Below, piece after piece: positions 1 through 5,250 of a DNA stretch of 5,300 nucleotides. The first letter of the stretch is position 1; each line of letters begins with the position of its first letter. This DNA is from an uncultured Collinsella sp. (GTDB lineage Bacteria; Actinomycetota; Coriobacteriia; Coriobacteriales; Coriobacteriaceae): assembly GCA_902493545.1 (NCBI GenBank), contig CABUQI010000089.1:1-5300 (forward strand), read 5' to 3'. The position numbers and the translations under genes are program-made. The notes beneath the pieces are model-generated. The model ran no database searches, was not told the origin of the DNA, and saw nothing but the letters and a program-made list of their open reading frames with translations.

Positions 1-334
1 CCAGGCTGCCGTTCTCGTGCTTGGCGGCGTACTCGTCGTTGGGATGAATCTGGATTGAAAGGTCGTCCTTGGCGTCCAGAATCTTAATGAGCAGCGGGAA
101 CTCCCTGCCTTCGCAATTGCCAAAGAACTCGCGGTGCTCGGCCCACAGCCATGACAGCGTGTGACCGGCGTACGGGCCCTCAGCGATCTGGCAGTCGCCG
201 TTGGGATGGGCCGAGATGGCCCAGCACTCACCGATGGGCCCCTCGGGAATGTCGTAACCAAATACGGTTTCGAGCTGGCGGCCGCCCCAGATCTTCTCGT
301 GGAAGATCGGCGTCAGTTTAATCAAATCGGACAT
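1..334 (-). CDS. manA: Mannose-6-phosphate isomerase, class I (partial, N-terminal 111 residues)
   Basis: Cytosolic zinc enzyme of the type I phosphomannose isomerase family; it interconverts mannose-6-phosphate and fructose-6-phosphate and so feeds mannose into glycolysis. The visible N-terminus reads MSDLIKLTPIFHEKIWGG, the usual opening of the short Firmicutes-type ManA. Residues 91-102 include IQIHPND; His97 and Gln95 are the expected metal-site residues of the cupin core. The frame stays open to the left edge and stops after N-G-S-L plus one base, where relatives usually continue GKTE, so the rest of the gene (about two thirds) lies outside. Two in-frame ATGs exist, ending at 340 and 334. 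The GGGGG at 342-346 is only 1 base from the first but 7 from the second, so I take 334. The gene follows the GntR gene on the same strand by 75 bases, so co-transcription is likely. The family call is very secure. Confidence 0.95.
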   Translation of the reverse strand, partial: MSDLIKLTPIFHEKIWGGRQLETVFGYDIPEGPIGECWAISAHPNGDCQIAEGPYAGHTLSWLWAEHREFFGNCEGREFPLLIKILDAKDDLSIQIHPNDEYAAKHENGSL

Positions 335-340
335 ATTCAT

Positions 341-346
341 ACCCCC
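341..346 (-). promoter_or_regulatory. Ribosome binding site deciding the manA start
   Basis: On the minus strand a GGGGGT precedes ATG AAT ATG. The G run is 7 bases from the ATG at 334-332, a good distance, and only 1 base from the ATG at 340-338. It therefore favours the second ATG. It is a G-rich rather than a canonical GGAGG site, so initiation may be weaker than for the gntR gene. Confidence 0.5.
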
Positions 347-355
347 ATTGTGTTG

Positions 356-396
356 CGCGGGGCGCCGCGTAAAACTGCTCAAAACGAGCGCCCGCG
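356..396 (-). other. Imperfect GC hairpin between gntR and manA
   Basis: CGCGGGGCGC (356-365) and GCGCCCGCG (388-396) are inverted repeats with one bulged G and a 22-base loop. In the RNA of the gntR-manA strand this would form a 9-bp stem between the two genes. No U-run follows it on the minus strand, so it does not look like an intrinsic terminator. It may stabilise or process the gntR transcript end, or simply be chance in GC-rich DNA. Confidence 0.35.
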
Positions 397-409
397 TGAC
401 TACAAAAAC

Positions 410-1129
410 CTATGCCAACGTTACGTTGTGCAACTCAAAGCGGTCGCCAACGTTGCGCGAGATCGAATACTCAAAGGCGGCGCCGCTGTCCAAAAAGCCA
501 ATCTGGGTGAGCTCGAGCAGGGGAGAGCCAGGTTTGGTGTCCAGACGCTCGGCTTCTTCCTCGGTTGCTGCCACGGCGCGAATGGTACGGTGAAAGCTCG
601 AAATCTTCAGCCCACATTGCTCGCGGATGAAGCGGTAGACCGATCCGTACAGATCCTTCTTTTTCAGCCCTGGAATCAGCTCGAGGGGCATGTAGGTGTA
701 CTCGATAACGATGGGCTTCTCATCGGCCTGACGCACGCGCACGACGTGATAGGCAAAGTCATCCTCGGCAATTCCCAGCTGGGCTGCGATGTCCGCTGGT
801 GGATTAACAATCGAGAAATCGTAGACCACCGAGGTCACCTTCTCCCCGCGGTGCTCATACGAAAAACCCTGGGCACGGTCGTTTTTTCCCTGGAAAAACG
901 CCTGGCCGGGAAGTCCCGCCGTGTCCTTAACGTAGGTACCCGATCCACGACGGCTGGTAATAAGACCTTCCTCGGTGATTTGCTCGATAGCTCGTTTGAC
1001 GGTGATTTTGGAAACGCTATAGAGCTCGCAGAACTCAACGACGGTGGGAAGCTTATCGCCCGGTTTAAGAGTGCCATCCTCAATACTCCGACGAATATCT
1101 GCAGCTATCGCCTCGTATTTGGGAATCAT
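410..1129 (-). CDS. GntR-family transcriptional regulator, HutC/UTRA type
   Basis: A 239-residue one-component regulator, the normal length for the HutC subfamily. Residues 1-68 form the winged helix-turn-helix: IPKYEAIAADIRRSI, then LKPGDKLPT, the recognition helix SVSKITVKRAI and the wing RRGSGTYV. Residues about 92-232 form a UTRA ligand-binding domain, shown by KPIVIEYTYMPLELIPGL and the C-terminal FEYSISRNVGDRFELHNV. UTRA domains usually bind phosphosugars or amino-sugar phosphates that release the protein from DNA. The start is set by AAGGAGG at 1134-1140, 4 bases from the ATG. It diverges from the GH1-PTS operon and precedes manA, so it most likely represses both sides and itself, with the phosphorylated substrate as inducer. 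The family is certain; ligand and targets are inferred from position. GmuR of B. subtilis is a functional parallel. Confidence 0.95.
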   Translation of the reverse strand: MIPKYEAIAADIRRSIEDGTLKPGDKLPTVVEFCELYSVSKITVKRAIEQITEEGLITSRRGSGTYVKDTAGLPGQAFFQGKNDRAQGFSYEHRGEKVTSVVYDFSIVNPPADIAAQLGIAEDDFAYHVVRVRQADEKPIVIEYTYMPLELIPGLKKKDLYGSVYRFIREQCGLKISSFHRTIRAVAATEEEAERLDTKPGSPLLELTQIGFLDSGAAFEYSISRNVGDRFELHNVTLA

Positions 1130-1154
1130 GGAACCTCCTTTCCGACATATTTGA

Positions 1155-1171
1155 ATACAAAAGTAAGTATA
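1155..1171 (-). promoter_or_regulatory. Possible operator and -10 region for gntR
   Basis: ATAC (1155-1158) and GTAT (1167-1170) form an inverted repeat with an 8-base centre, AAAAGTAA. On the minus strand TATACT (complement of 1166-1171) matches five of six -10 positions and lies about 37 bases before the gntR ATG. Its -35 partner is poor. HutC-type GntR proteins often bind short AT-rich palindromes with TAC/GTA ends, and overlap with the gene's own -10 would suit autorepression. This is an inference from pattern; the palindrome arms are only 4 bp. Confidence 0.3.
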
Positions 1172-1216
1172 ACCCTCAACAGGGCACCCATATTACTTTT
1201 ATCTAAGAAGTTCGAG

Positions 1217-1232
1217 AAAAAAAAAAGAAAAA
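1217..1232. promoter_or_regulatory. A-tract (10 A, G, 5 A) upstream of the candidate forward promoter
   Basis: A run of ten A, one G and five A stands out in an otherwise GC-rich window. It ends 5 bases before the candidate -35 at 1238, the place where UP elements or intrinsically curved DNA help RNA polymerase. It is equally a slippage-prone homopolymer whose length may vary between strains. Confidence 0.4.
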
Positions 1233-1237
1233 GACGC

Positions 1238-1265
1238 TTTACTTTTAAAATTAGAGCGCTATAGT
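1238..1265 (+). promoter_or_regulatory. Candidate promoter for the GH1-PTS operon
   Basis: TTTACT (1238-1243, four of six -35 matches), a 16-base spacer and TATAGT (1260-1265, five of six -10 matches) form a plausible housekeeping promoter. The -35 lies inside one copy of the TTACTTTT motif that recurs at 1159-1166 (inverted) and 1193-1200, so a regulator bound there would block it. Transcription would start near 1272 and give a leader of about 160 bases containing the large inverted repeat. A competing candidate is TTGTTT (1321-1326), 18 bases, TATAAC (1345-1350), which would start inside that repeat. I cannot choose firmly without transcript data. Confidence 0.4.
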
Positions 1266-1306
1266 TTAAGCAACAAACGGAATCCTAGCGCAGAACAGGA
1301 TTGACT

Positions 1307-1400
1307 GTTTGGGGCCGGTTTTGTTTTGGTGGGTTGGATATCGGTATAACCGGTGCGCGCCCGCGCCGGATAACCTGCCAAAGCAAACTCGTCTCCAACC
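1307..1400 (+). repeat. Long nested inverted repeat in the leader of the GH1-PTS operon
   Basis: Bases 1320-1335 pair without a break with 1372-1387: 16 bp, of which 3 are G-U in RNA. After one mismatch the pairing goes on outward through 1307-1318 and 1389-1400 with two further mismatches. The arms enclose a second hairpin: CCGGTGCG (1350-1357) pairs with CGCGCCGG (1362-1369) around a 4-base loop. A small palindrome CGGT-ATA-ACCG (1342-1352) overlaps the inner stem. Both arms are versions of one unit, AACC-YR-CCAAARCAAA on the inward-facing strands, which also occurs at 5253-5269. No U-run follows, so it is not a standard terminator. It ends 22 bases before the GH1 ribosome site. It may be a mobile palindromic repeat pair, a leader control structure, or both. 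Confidence 0.7.
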
Positions 1401-1432
1401 GGAAGCTCTAGAACACGAAAGCGAGGACTTTG

Positions 1433-2833
1433 ATGGCACAGTATCAGCTGCCCAACGACTTCTTCTTTGGCGCTGCTATGTCCGGCCCGCAGACTGAGGG
1501 TCAGTGGAACCAGGGCGGCAAGCTCGAGAACCTGTGGGACACCTGGTCCATCCAGGATCTGGGTTCGTTTTACAACTGCGTTGGCTCTTATGCCGGCAAT
1601 GACTTTATGGCCAAGTACCAGGAAGACTTTCGCATTTTGAGGGACTTGGGCCTGGATACCTATCGCACTTCCATCCAGTGGAGCCGTCTGCTCGATGCCG
1701 ACGGCAACCTTAATGAGGAGGGCGCTGCGTGGTATCACGAGTTGTTCCGCGCTTCTCGCGAGGCCGGCCTGGAGCCGTTTGTCAACTTGTACCACTTTGA
1801 CATGCCCACCTACCTCTTTAACCGTGGCGGCTGGGAGAGCCGTGAGGTCGTCGAGGCTTACGCGCATTACGCCGACGTCGCCTTCCACGAGTTTGGCCAG
1901 GAGATCAAGTACTGGTTCACCTTTAACGAGCCTATCGTCGAGCCCGAGCAACGCTATCAGGAGGGCGTGTGGTTCCCGCAGCTCCACGACTTCACCCGCG
2001 CCCGCACCGTGCAGTATCACATCTCGCTGGCGCATGCGCTGGCCGTGGCCAACTATCGTCGCGCCTATGACGAGGGCGCTATTCGCGCCGATGCCAAGAT
2101 CGGCATGATCAACTGCTTTACCCCGGTCTACACCAAGGAGAACCCCAGCGAGGCAGACCTCGAGGCCGTGCGTATGACCAGCGGCATCAACAACCGCTGG
2201 TGGCTCGACCTCATTACCAAGGGCGAGCTTCCTGCCGACGTGCTCGACAGCCTAGCCGAGGGCGGCGTTAAGCTCCCGTTCCGTGCCGGCGACCAAGAGA
2301 TTCTCAAGCAGGGTGTTGTCGACTGGCTTGGCTGCAACTACTACCACCCCACGCGCGTTCAGGCGCCGGCGAGCAAGATTGACCAGTACGGCCTGCCGCA
2401 CTTTGCCGACGAGTACGTATGGCCCGACGCCGTTATGAACGAGAGCCGCGGCTGGGAGATCTACCCGCAGGGCCTCTACGACTTTGGCATGGACTGCGCC
2501 AAGAACTATCCCGATCTTGAGTGGTTCGTTTCCGAGAACGGCATCGGCATCATGGACGAATACAAGAACCGTGACGCCGAAGGAACCATCCAGGATGACT
2601 ACCGCGTCGACTTTGTACGCCAGCACCTGGAGTGGGTTGCCAAGGCAATCGCCGAGGGCGCCAAGTGCCGCGGATACCATTATTGGGCCGTCATCGATAA
2701 TTGGTCTTGGGCGAATGCCTTTAAGAACCGTTACGGTTTTGTCGAGGTCGACCTTATGGACGGCTACAAGCGCCGCCTTAAGAAGTCGGCAGCTTGGCTC
2801 AAGCAGGTCGCCACGACTCACGTGGTTGATTAG
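1433..2833 (+). CDS. Glycoside hydrolase family 1, 6-phospho-beta-glycosidase type
   Basis: Cytosolic retaining beta-glycosidase of 466 residues, a TIM barrel of normal GH1 length, expected to split the 6-phosphorylated disaccharide made by the neighbouring PTS. Visible landmarks in order: GAAMSGPQTEG near residues 13-23, YHFDMP near 120, the acid/base glutamate in TFNEP (Glu166), the nucleophile in SENG (Glu368) and, at 425-434, SWANAFKNRY. In unphosphorylated beta-glucosidases the first position of that last motif is usually Glu; Ser425 here is the phospho-glycosidase state, and Tyr434 is a further phosphate contact. The expected Lys seven residues after the Ser is Asn432, with a Lys one place earlier. 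I chose ATG 1433 over TTG 1430 because GAGGA (1423-1427) is 5 bases from the ATG. First gene of the operon. Glucoside versus mannoside specificity cannot be read here. Confidence 0.93.
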   Translation: MAQYQLPNDFFFGAAMSGPQTEGQWNQGGKLENLWDTWSIQDLGSFYNCVGSYAGNDFMAKYQEDFRILRDLGLDTYRTSIQWSRLLDADGNLNEEGAAWYHELFRASREAGLEPFVNLYHFDMPTYLFNRGGWESREVVEAYAHYADVAFHEFGQEIKYWFTFNEPIVEPEQRYQEGVWFPQLHDFTRARTVQYHISLAHALAVANYRRAYDEGAIRADAKIGMINCFTPVYTKENPSEADLEAVRMTSGINNRWWLDLITKGELPADVLDSLAEGGVKLPFRAGDQEILKQGVVDWLGCNYYHPTRVQAPASKIDQYGLPHFADEYVWPDAVMNESRGWEIYPQGLYDFGMDCAKNYPDLEWFVSENGIGIMDEYKNRDAEGTIQDDYRVDFVRQHLEWVAKAIAEGAKCRGYHYWAVIDNWSWANAFKNRYGFVEVDLMDGYKRRLKKSAAWLKQVATTHVVD

Positions 2834-2953
2834 CGACCGGGCGAACGCCCAGACTGCGCGCCGCCGCGCGCAACACATGGCACATCTGGTGGCGGAGGGC
2901 GACAGACCACCATGCGCATAGGAAAAGGCCGGATTTGAAAGTTAGGAGCAATC
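2834..2953 (+). other. Spacer with three small hairpins between GH1 and EIIC
   Basis: This 120-base gap holds GGGCG-AA-CGCCC (2839-2850), TGCGCG/CGCGCA with a 6-base loop (2855-2872) and TGGTGG/CCACCA with a 14-base loop (2887-2912). None is followed by a U-run, so read-through into EIIC is expected. The ribosome site AGGAG (2944-2948) stands 5 bases before the EIIC ATG. The hairpins may set the relative level or stability of the two coding parts of the message. A 14-codon frame at 2877-2921 has no ribosome site and is not called. Confidence 0.4.
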
Positions 2954-4297
2954 ATGGCCAGTGACAACGGAAAGAGCTTCCTCGACAAGTTTGCCGAGGT
3001 CTCTGCGAAGGTGGGAAACCAGGTTCACCTGCGTTCGCTGCGTGACGCCTTCGCGACCATCACGCCGCTCTATATCCTTGCGGGTATCGCGGTTCTTATT
3101 AACAACGTCGTGTTCCCTCTGTTCCCGCTCGATGCGGCGGGCCTTGCCAACCTTCAGACGTGGGGTTCGGCAATTACGCTGGGCACCCTCAACGTCTCTG
3201 CCATTATCTTGGCCGGATTGATTGGCTACAGCCTCGCTAAGAACAAGCGTTTCGATAACCCGCTCGCTTGCATGGTCGTCGCTATCTCTGCCTTCGTCAT
3301 CATGATGCCGCAGCAGATCACCGCCACGCTTGCCGCCACGAGCCCGCTGCTCACCGACAAGATCACCTCCGCCGAGGTCACGGGCGCCCTTTCGACTGCC
3401 AACACCGGCACCAACGGTCTGTTCTCGGCTATTATCATCGCCCTGCTTTCCGTCTCGCTCTTCATCAAGATTTCTGGCGTCGAGAAGCTCAAGGTTAAGC
3501 TGGGCGAGGGCGTGCCCCCCGCGGTCTCCAACTCCTTCAACGTCATGATCCCGATGCTGCTCAACCTCGCAATCTTCGCTCTTGCCGCAGCCCTGCTCGC
3601 CGTGTGCGCCGGCACCGATCTGTGCGCCATCATCTCCACGTGCATCTCCAACCCGCTTAAGAACATCATGAACGCCGGTCCGTGGGCTGTTATCCTCATC
3701 TACACCCTTGCTAACCTGCTGTTCTGCGTCGGTATTCACCAGTCCACCATCTCTGGCGCTACCGTCGAGCCGATCCTGACCATGCTCATCGTCGACAACA
3801 TGGCTACCTTTGCCGCCGGTGGCACCATCCAGCCCGATCACTACATGAACATGCAGATCGTTAACAGCTTCGCCCTCATCGGCGGCTCGGGCTGCACCCT
3901 CATGCTTCTGCTCGACACGCTCCTGTTCTCCAAGAACAAGGCTTCCGAGACCGTTTCTAAGATGGCTATCCTGCCTGGTCTGTTCAACATCAACGAGCCG
4001 GTTATCTACGGTTACCCCATCGTGTACAACCTGCCGCTCATGATCCCGTTTGTTCTCCTTCCCGATCTGTTCATCGGCATCACTTATGGCCTTACCTGCG
4101 CAGGCATCATCAGCCCCTGCATCGCCCAGGTGCCCTGGACTATGCCCCCCGTCATCAATGCCCTGCTCGCTACGGGCTTTGACTGGCGCGCCGGCGTGTG
4201 GCAGGCTCTCGAGATTGTCATTGGCATGGCCGTCTACCTGCCCTTTATGAAGATTTCCGAGAAGGCAATCGCCAAGCAGGAGGCTCTCGCCGAGTAG
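2954..4297 (+). CDS. PTS sugar transporter subunit IIC, Lac family (cellobiose/chitobiose type)
   Basis: Integral membrane channel of the Lac-family PTS (CelB/ChbC-like), 447 residues, close to the usual length. It binds a disaccharide outside and moves it to the inside, where EIIB phosphorylates the 6-hydroxyl. The N-terminal amphipathic part ends in HLRSLRDAF (25-33), typical of the family. About ten hydrophobic segments follow, for example near 34-54, 73-93, 103-120, 155-172, 197-218, 244-262, 302-320, 360-380 and 415-432. Two family landmarks sit at the sugar site: GIH with His262, and NINEPVIYGYPIVYN with Glu348. They correspond to the His and Glu that hold the sugar 6-hydroxyl in the ChbC crystal structure. 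No EIIA or EIIB domain is fused. The family is certain; the exact beta-glycoside is not. Confidence 0.95.
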   Translation: MASDNGKSFLDKFAEVSAKVGNQVHLRSLRDAFATITPLYILAGIAVLINNVVFPLFPLDAAGLANLQTWGSAITLGTLNVSAIILAGLIGYSLAKNKRFDNPLACMVVAISAFVIMMPQQITATLAATSPLLTDKITSAEVTGALSTANTGTNGLFSAIIIALLSVSLFIKISGVEKLKVKLGEGVPPAVSNSFNVMIPMLLNLAIFALAAALLAVCAGTDLCAIISTCISNPLKNIMNAGPWAVILIYTLANLLFCVGIHQSTISGATVEPILTMLIVDNMATFAAGGTIQPDHYMNMQIVNSFALIGGSGCTLMLLLDTLLFSKNKASETVSKMAILPGLFNINEPVIYGYPIVYNLPLMIPFVLLPDLFIGITYGLTCAGIISPCIAQVPWTMPPVINALLATGFDWRAGVWQALEIVIGMAVYLPFMKISEKAIAKQEALAE

Positions 4298-4326
4298 AAC
4301 GCCTAACGTTCGTCCCTTTCACCTTT

Positions 4327-4357
4327 GCGGGCGCCGGTACGCGGTGCCGGTGCCCGC
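4327..4357 (+). other. Strong GC hairpin after EIIC (partial terminator or processing stem)
   Basis: GCGGGCGCCGG (4327-4337) pairs with CCGGTGCCCGC (4347-4357), and UAC/GUG extend the stem inward to about 14 bp with a 3-base loop; two pairs are G-U. It is followed by GGCTCTCTCCCTTG, pyrimidine-rich but without a U-run, so termination should be partial at best. It lies 30 bases after the EIIC stop and could protect the GH1-EIIC message from 3' decay while letting some transcripts reach EIIB and EIIA. Confidence 0.55.
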
Positions 4358-4428
4358 GGCTCTCTCCCTTGTGTAAAGATGCAGGGGGGGTGGGCACAAT
4401 AGCCGCAAGGAATAAAACCAGTTGTCGT

Positions 4429-4454
4429 CTGCGCGCCGCGCAGTTATAAGGAGG
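4429..4454 (+). promoter_or_regulatory. Hairpin next to the EIIB ribosome binding site
   Basis: CTGCGC (4429-4434) and GCGCAG (4438-4443) form a perfect 6-bp stem with a GCC loop. It ends 4 bases before the strong ribosome site AAGGAGG (4448-4454), which stands 5 bases before the EIIB ATG. The stem leaves the ribosome site free and may keep neighbouring RNA from covering it, or mark an RNA 5' end after processing. Confidence 0.4.
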
Positions 4455-4459
4455 AAACC

Positions 4460-4762
4460 ATGAAGAAGATCATGCTCTGCTGCAATGCCGGTATGTCCAC
4501 GAGTCTGCTGGTCCAGAAGATGCAGGCCGAGGTTGCAAACCGTGGTCTGGATATTGAGGTCGAGGCTCGTCCCATGAACGAGGCCCACGATCACCTGGAC
4601 GAGTGCGACATGTTGCTGCTTGGCCCGCAGATCGGCTACACCAAGGGCGATTTTGAGAAGGAGGCCGCCGGTCGTTTTCCGGTCGAGGTCATCAACATGG
4701 TCGACTACGGCCGCATGAACGCTGCCGGCATCATCGACCACTGCGTCAGCGTGATGGGCTAG
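4460..4762 (+). CDS. PTS sugar transporter subunit IIB, Lac family
   Basis: Soluble 100-residue phosphocarrier of the CelA/ChbB type; it takes phosphate from EIIA on a cysteine and gives it to the sugar held by EIIC. The sequence opens MKKIMLCCNAGMSTS, and Cys8 in the C-x-A-G-M-S-T-S phosphate loop is the active residue. Cys7 beside it is not part of the motif. The rest follows the family's alternating strands and helices, with LLLGPQIGY (53-61) and a C-terminal VINMVDYGRMNAAGII. Length and start match relatives, and the ribosome site AAGGAGG is ideal. It is separated from EIIC by 162 bases of hairpin-rich spacer and followed by EIIA after 9 bases, so EIIB and EIIA are tightly coupled. Confidence 0.96.
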   Translation: MKKIMLCCNAGMSTSLLVQKMQAEVANRGLDIEVEARPMNEAHDHLDECDMLLLGPQIGYTKGDFEKEAAGRFPVEVINMVDYGRMNAAGIIDHCVSVMG

Positions 4763-4765
4763 GTG
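4761..4765 (+). promoter_or_regulatory. Ribosome binding site deciding the EIIA start
   Basis: AGGTG overlaps the EIIB stop codon and stands 6 bases before the ATG at 4772. A GTG at 4763 is part of this site and has no site of its own. The ATG at 4781 has GGAGG only 2 bases away, too close. The ATG at 4772 is therefore the best start, with translation probably coupled to EIIB termination. Confidence 0.55.
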
Positions 4766-4771
4766 CTCCGC

Positions 4772-5104
4772 ATGGAGGATATGAACGAACTGCAGATGAC
4801 CTGCTTCGAGATCATCAGCTACGTCGGTACCGCCAAGAGCATGTACATCAATGCCGTGCAAAAGGCCAAGGAGGGCGATTTTGACGCCGCCGAGGAGCTT
4901 ATCAAGCAGGGCGATGAGGCCTATAACGGTGGCCACGATGTTCACATGGGGCTTCTGAAGAAGGAGGCCAACGGCGAGCGTAACGGCGAGGCCCCGTTGA
5001 TTCTGCTGCATGCCGAGGACCAGATGGCCGGCACCGAGACCATGCGCGTCATGGCGACGGAGCTCATCGAGATTCACAAGCAGTTGCAGACACTTAAGGC
5101 CTAG
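4772..5104 (+). CDS. PTS sugar transporter subunit IIA, Lac family
   Basis: Soluble 110-residue phosphocarrier of the LacF/CelC/ChbA type, an all-helical protein that acts as a trimer; it accepts phosphate from HPr and passes it to EIIB. Helix one carries CFEIISYVGTAKSMYINAVQKAKEGDFDAAEEL (11-43, family pattern), helix two includes the H-D-V-H-M-G-LLKKEA stretch, and the active centre is LLHAEDQMAG with His80 as the phosphorylated residue. Asp83 matches the metal-binding Asp of the lactose EIIA trimer. Gln84 replaces the second His common in the HAQDH form. It is the last gene of the operon and completes a full EIICBA set with HPr and EI supplied elsewhere. Confidence 0.95.
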   Translation: MEDMNELQMTCFEIISYVGTAKSMYINAVQKAKEGDFDAAEELIKQGDEAYNGGHDVHMGLLKKEANGERNGEAPLILLHAEDQMAGTETMRVMATELIEIHKQLQTLKA

Positions 5105-5105
5105 T

Positions 5106-5137
5106 CGGCGTTATCGCCGCGACGGACCGTGCGGTCC
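5106..5137 (+). other. Two small hairpins just after the EIIA stop
   Basis: CGGCG-TTAT-CGCCG (5106-5119) and GGACC-GTGC-GGTCC (5124-5137) are perfect 5-bp stems with 4-base loops, 1 and 19 bases after the stop codon. They precede the main terminator and may protect the 3' end of the message. Neither has a U-run. Confidence 0.4.
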
Positions 5138-5162
5138 AACAGACAACATAGTCCCTTTGACG

Positions 5163-5200
5163 GGCGCCGGGAGCCTCCGCCTCCCGGCGCCTTTATATTT
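5163..5200 (+). terminator. Intrinsic terminator of the GH1-PTS operon
   Basis: GGCGCCGGGAG (5163-5173) and CTCCCGGCGCC (5181-5191) form a perfect 11-bp GC-rich stem with a 7-base loop, followed at once by TTTATATTT (5192-5200). This is a classic Rho-independent terminator, 59 bases after the EIIA stop. Confidence 0.92.
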
Positions 5201-5250
5201 GGGGAAGGTCTTGCGCGACCTATTGAGCGACCATTCGCGCTTCCTCAGAT
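5201..5250. other. Gene-free stretch between two terminators
   Basis: I see no gene here. AGGTC/GACCT (5206-5221) and, further apart, GGGGAAG (5201-5207) with CTTCCTC (5240-5246) could pair, but the structures are weak. It separates the operon terminator from the bidirectional hairpin that follows. Confidence 0.3.

Noticed and set aside
161..1264. Long plus-strand open frame of 367 codons
   Set aside because: It lies antisense to the clear manA and GntR genes, has no ribosome site, resembles no family and ends in a low-complexity lysine-rich tail from the AT-rich spacer. It is open only because of GC-rich codons on the other strand.
1301..1329. Promoter with -35 TTGACT at 1301
   Set aside because: The -35 is good but the bases 16-18 further on (around TTTTGG) do not form a -10, and the sequence belongs to the arm of the inverted repeat.
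1297..1330. Ribonucleic antiterminator site of the BglG/LicT type near GGATTGACTG
   Set aside because: Only the first bases look like such a site. The right half does not match, no terminator overlaps it, and no BglG-type protein is present in the window.
1430..1432. TTG start for the GH1 gene
   Set aside because: It would leave only about 2 bases after the ribosome site; the ATG directly after it is better spaced and matches the family's N-terminus.
1259..2878. Minus-strand open frames opposite the GH1 gene (1259-2035 and 2252-2878)
   Set aside because: Shadows of the GH1 coding sequence, with no ribosome site or recognisable domain.
2877..2921. Small 14-codon frame between GH1 and EIIC
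   Set aside because: No ribosome site, start lies in a hairpin-rich spacer, and no conserved leader-peptide pattern such as runs of one amino acid.
2942..3841. Minus-strand open frame of 299 codons opposite EIIC
   Set aside because: Its protein is a charged, repetitive Gly/Asp/Arg/Glu-rich shadow with no family pattern, while the plus strand codes for a clear EIIC.
4319..5077. Minus-strand open frame of 252 codons opposite EIIB and EIIA
   Set aside because: It is antisense to two short but certain PTS genes with active-site motifs and good ribosome sites; the translated shadow is rich in His, Leu and Val without a family signature.
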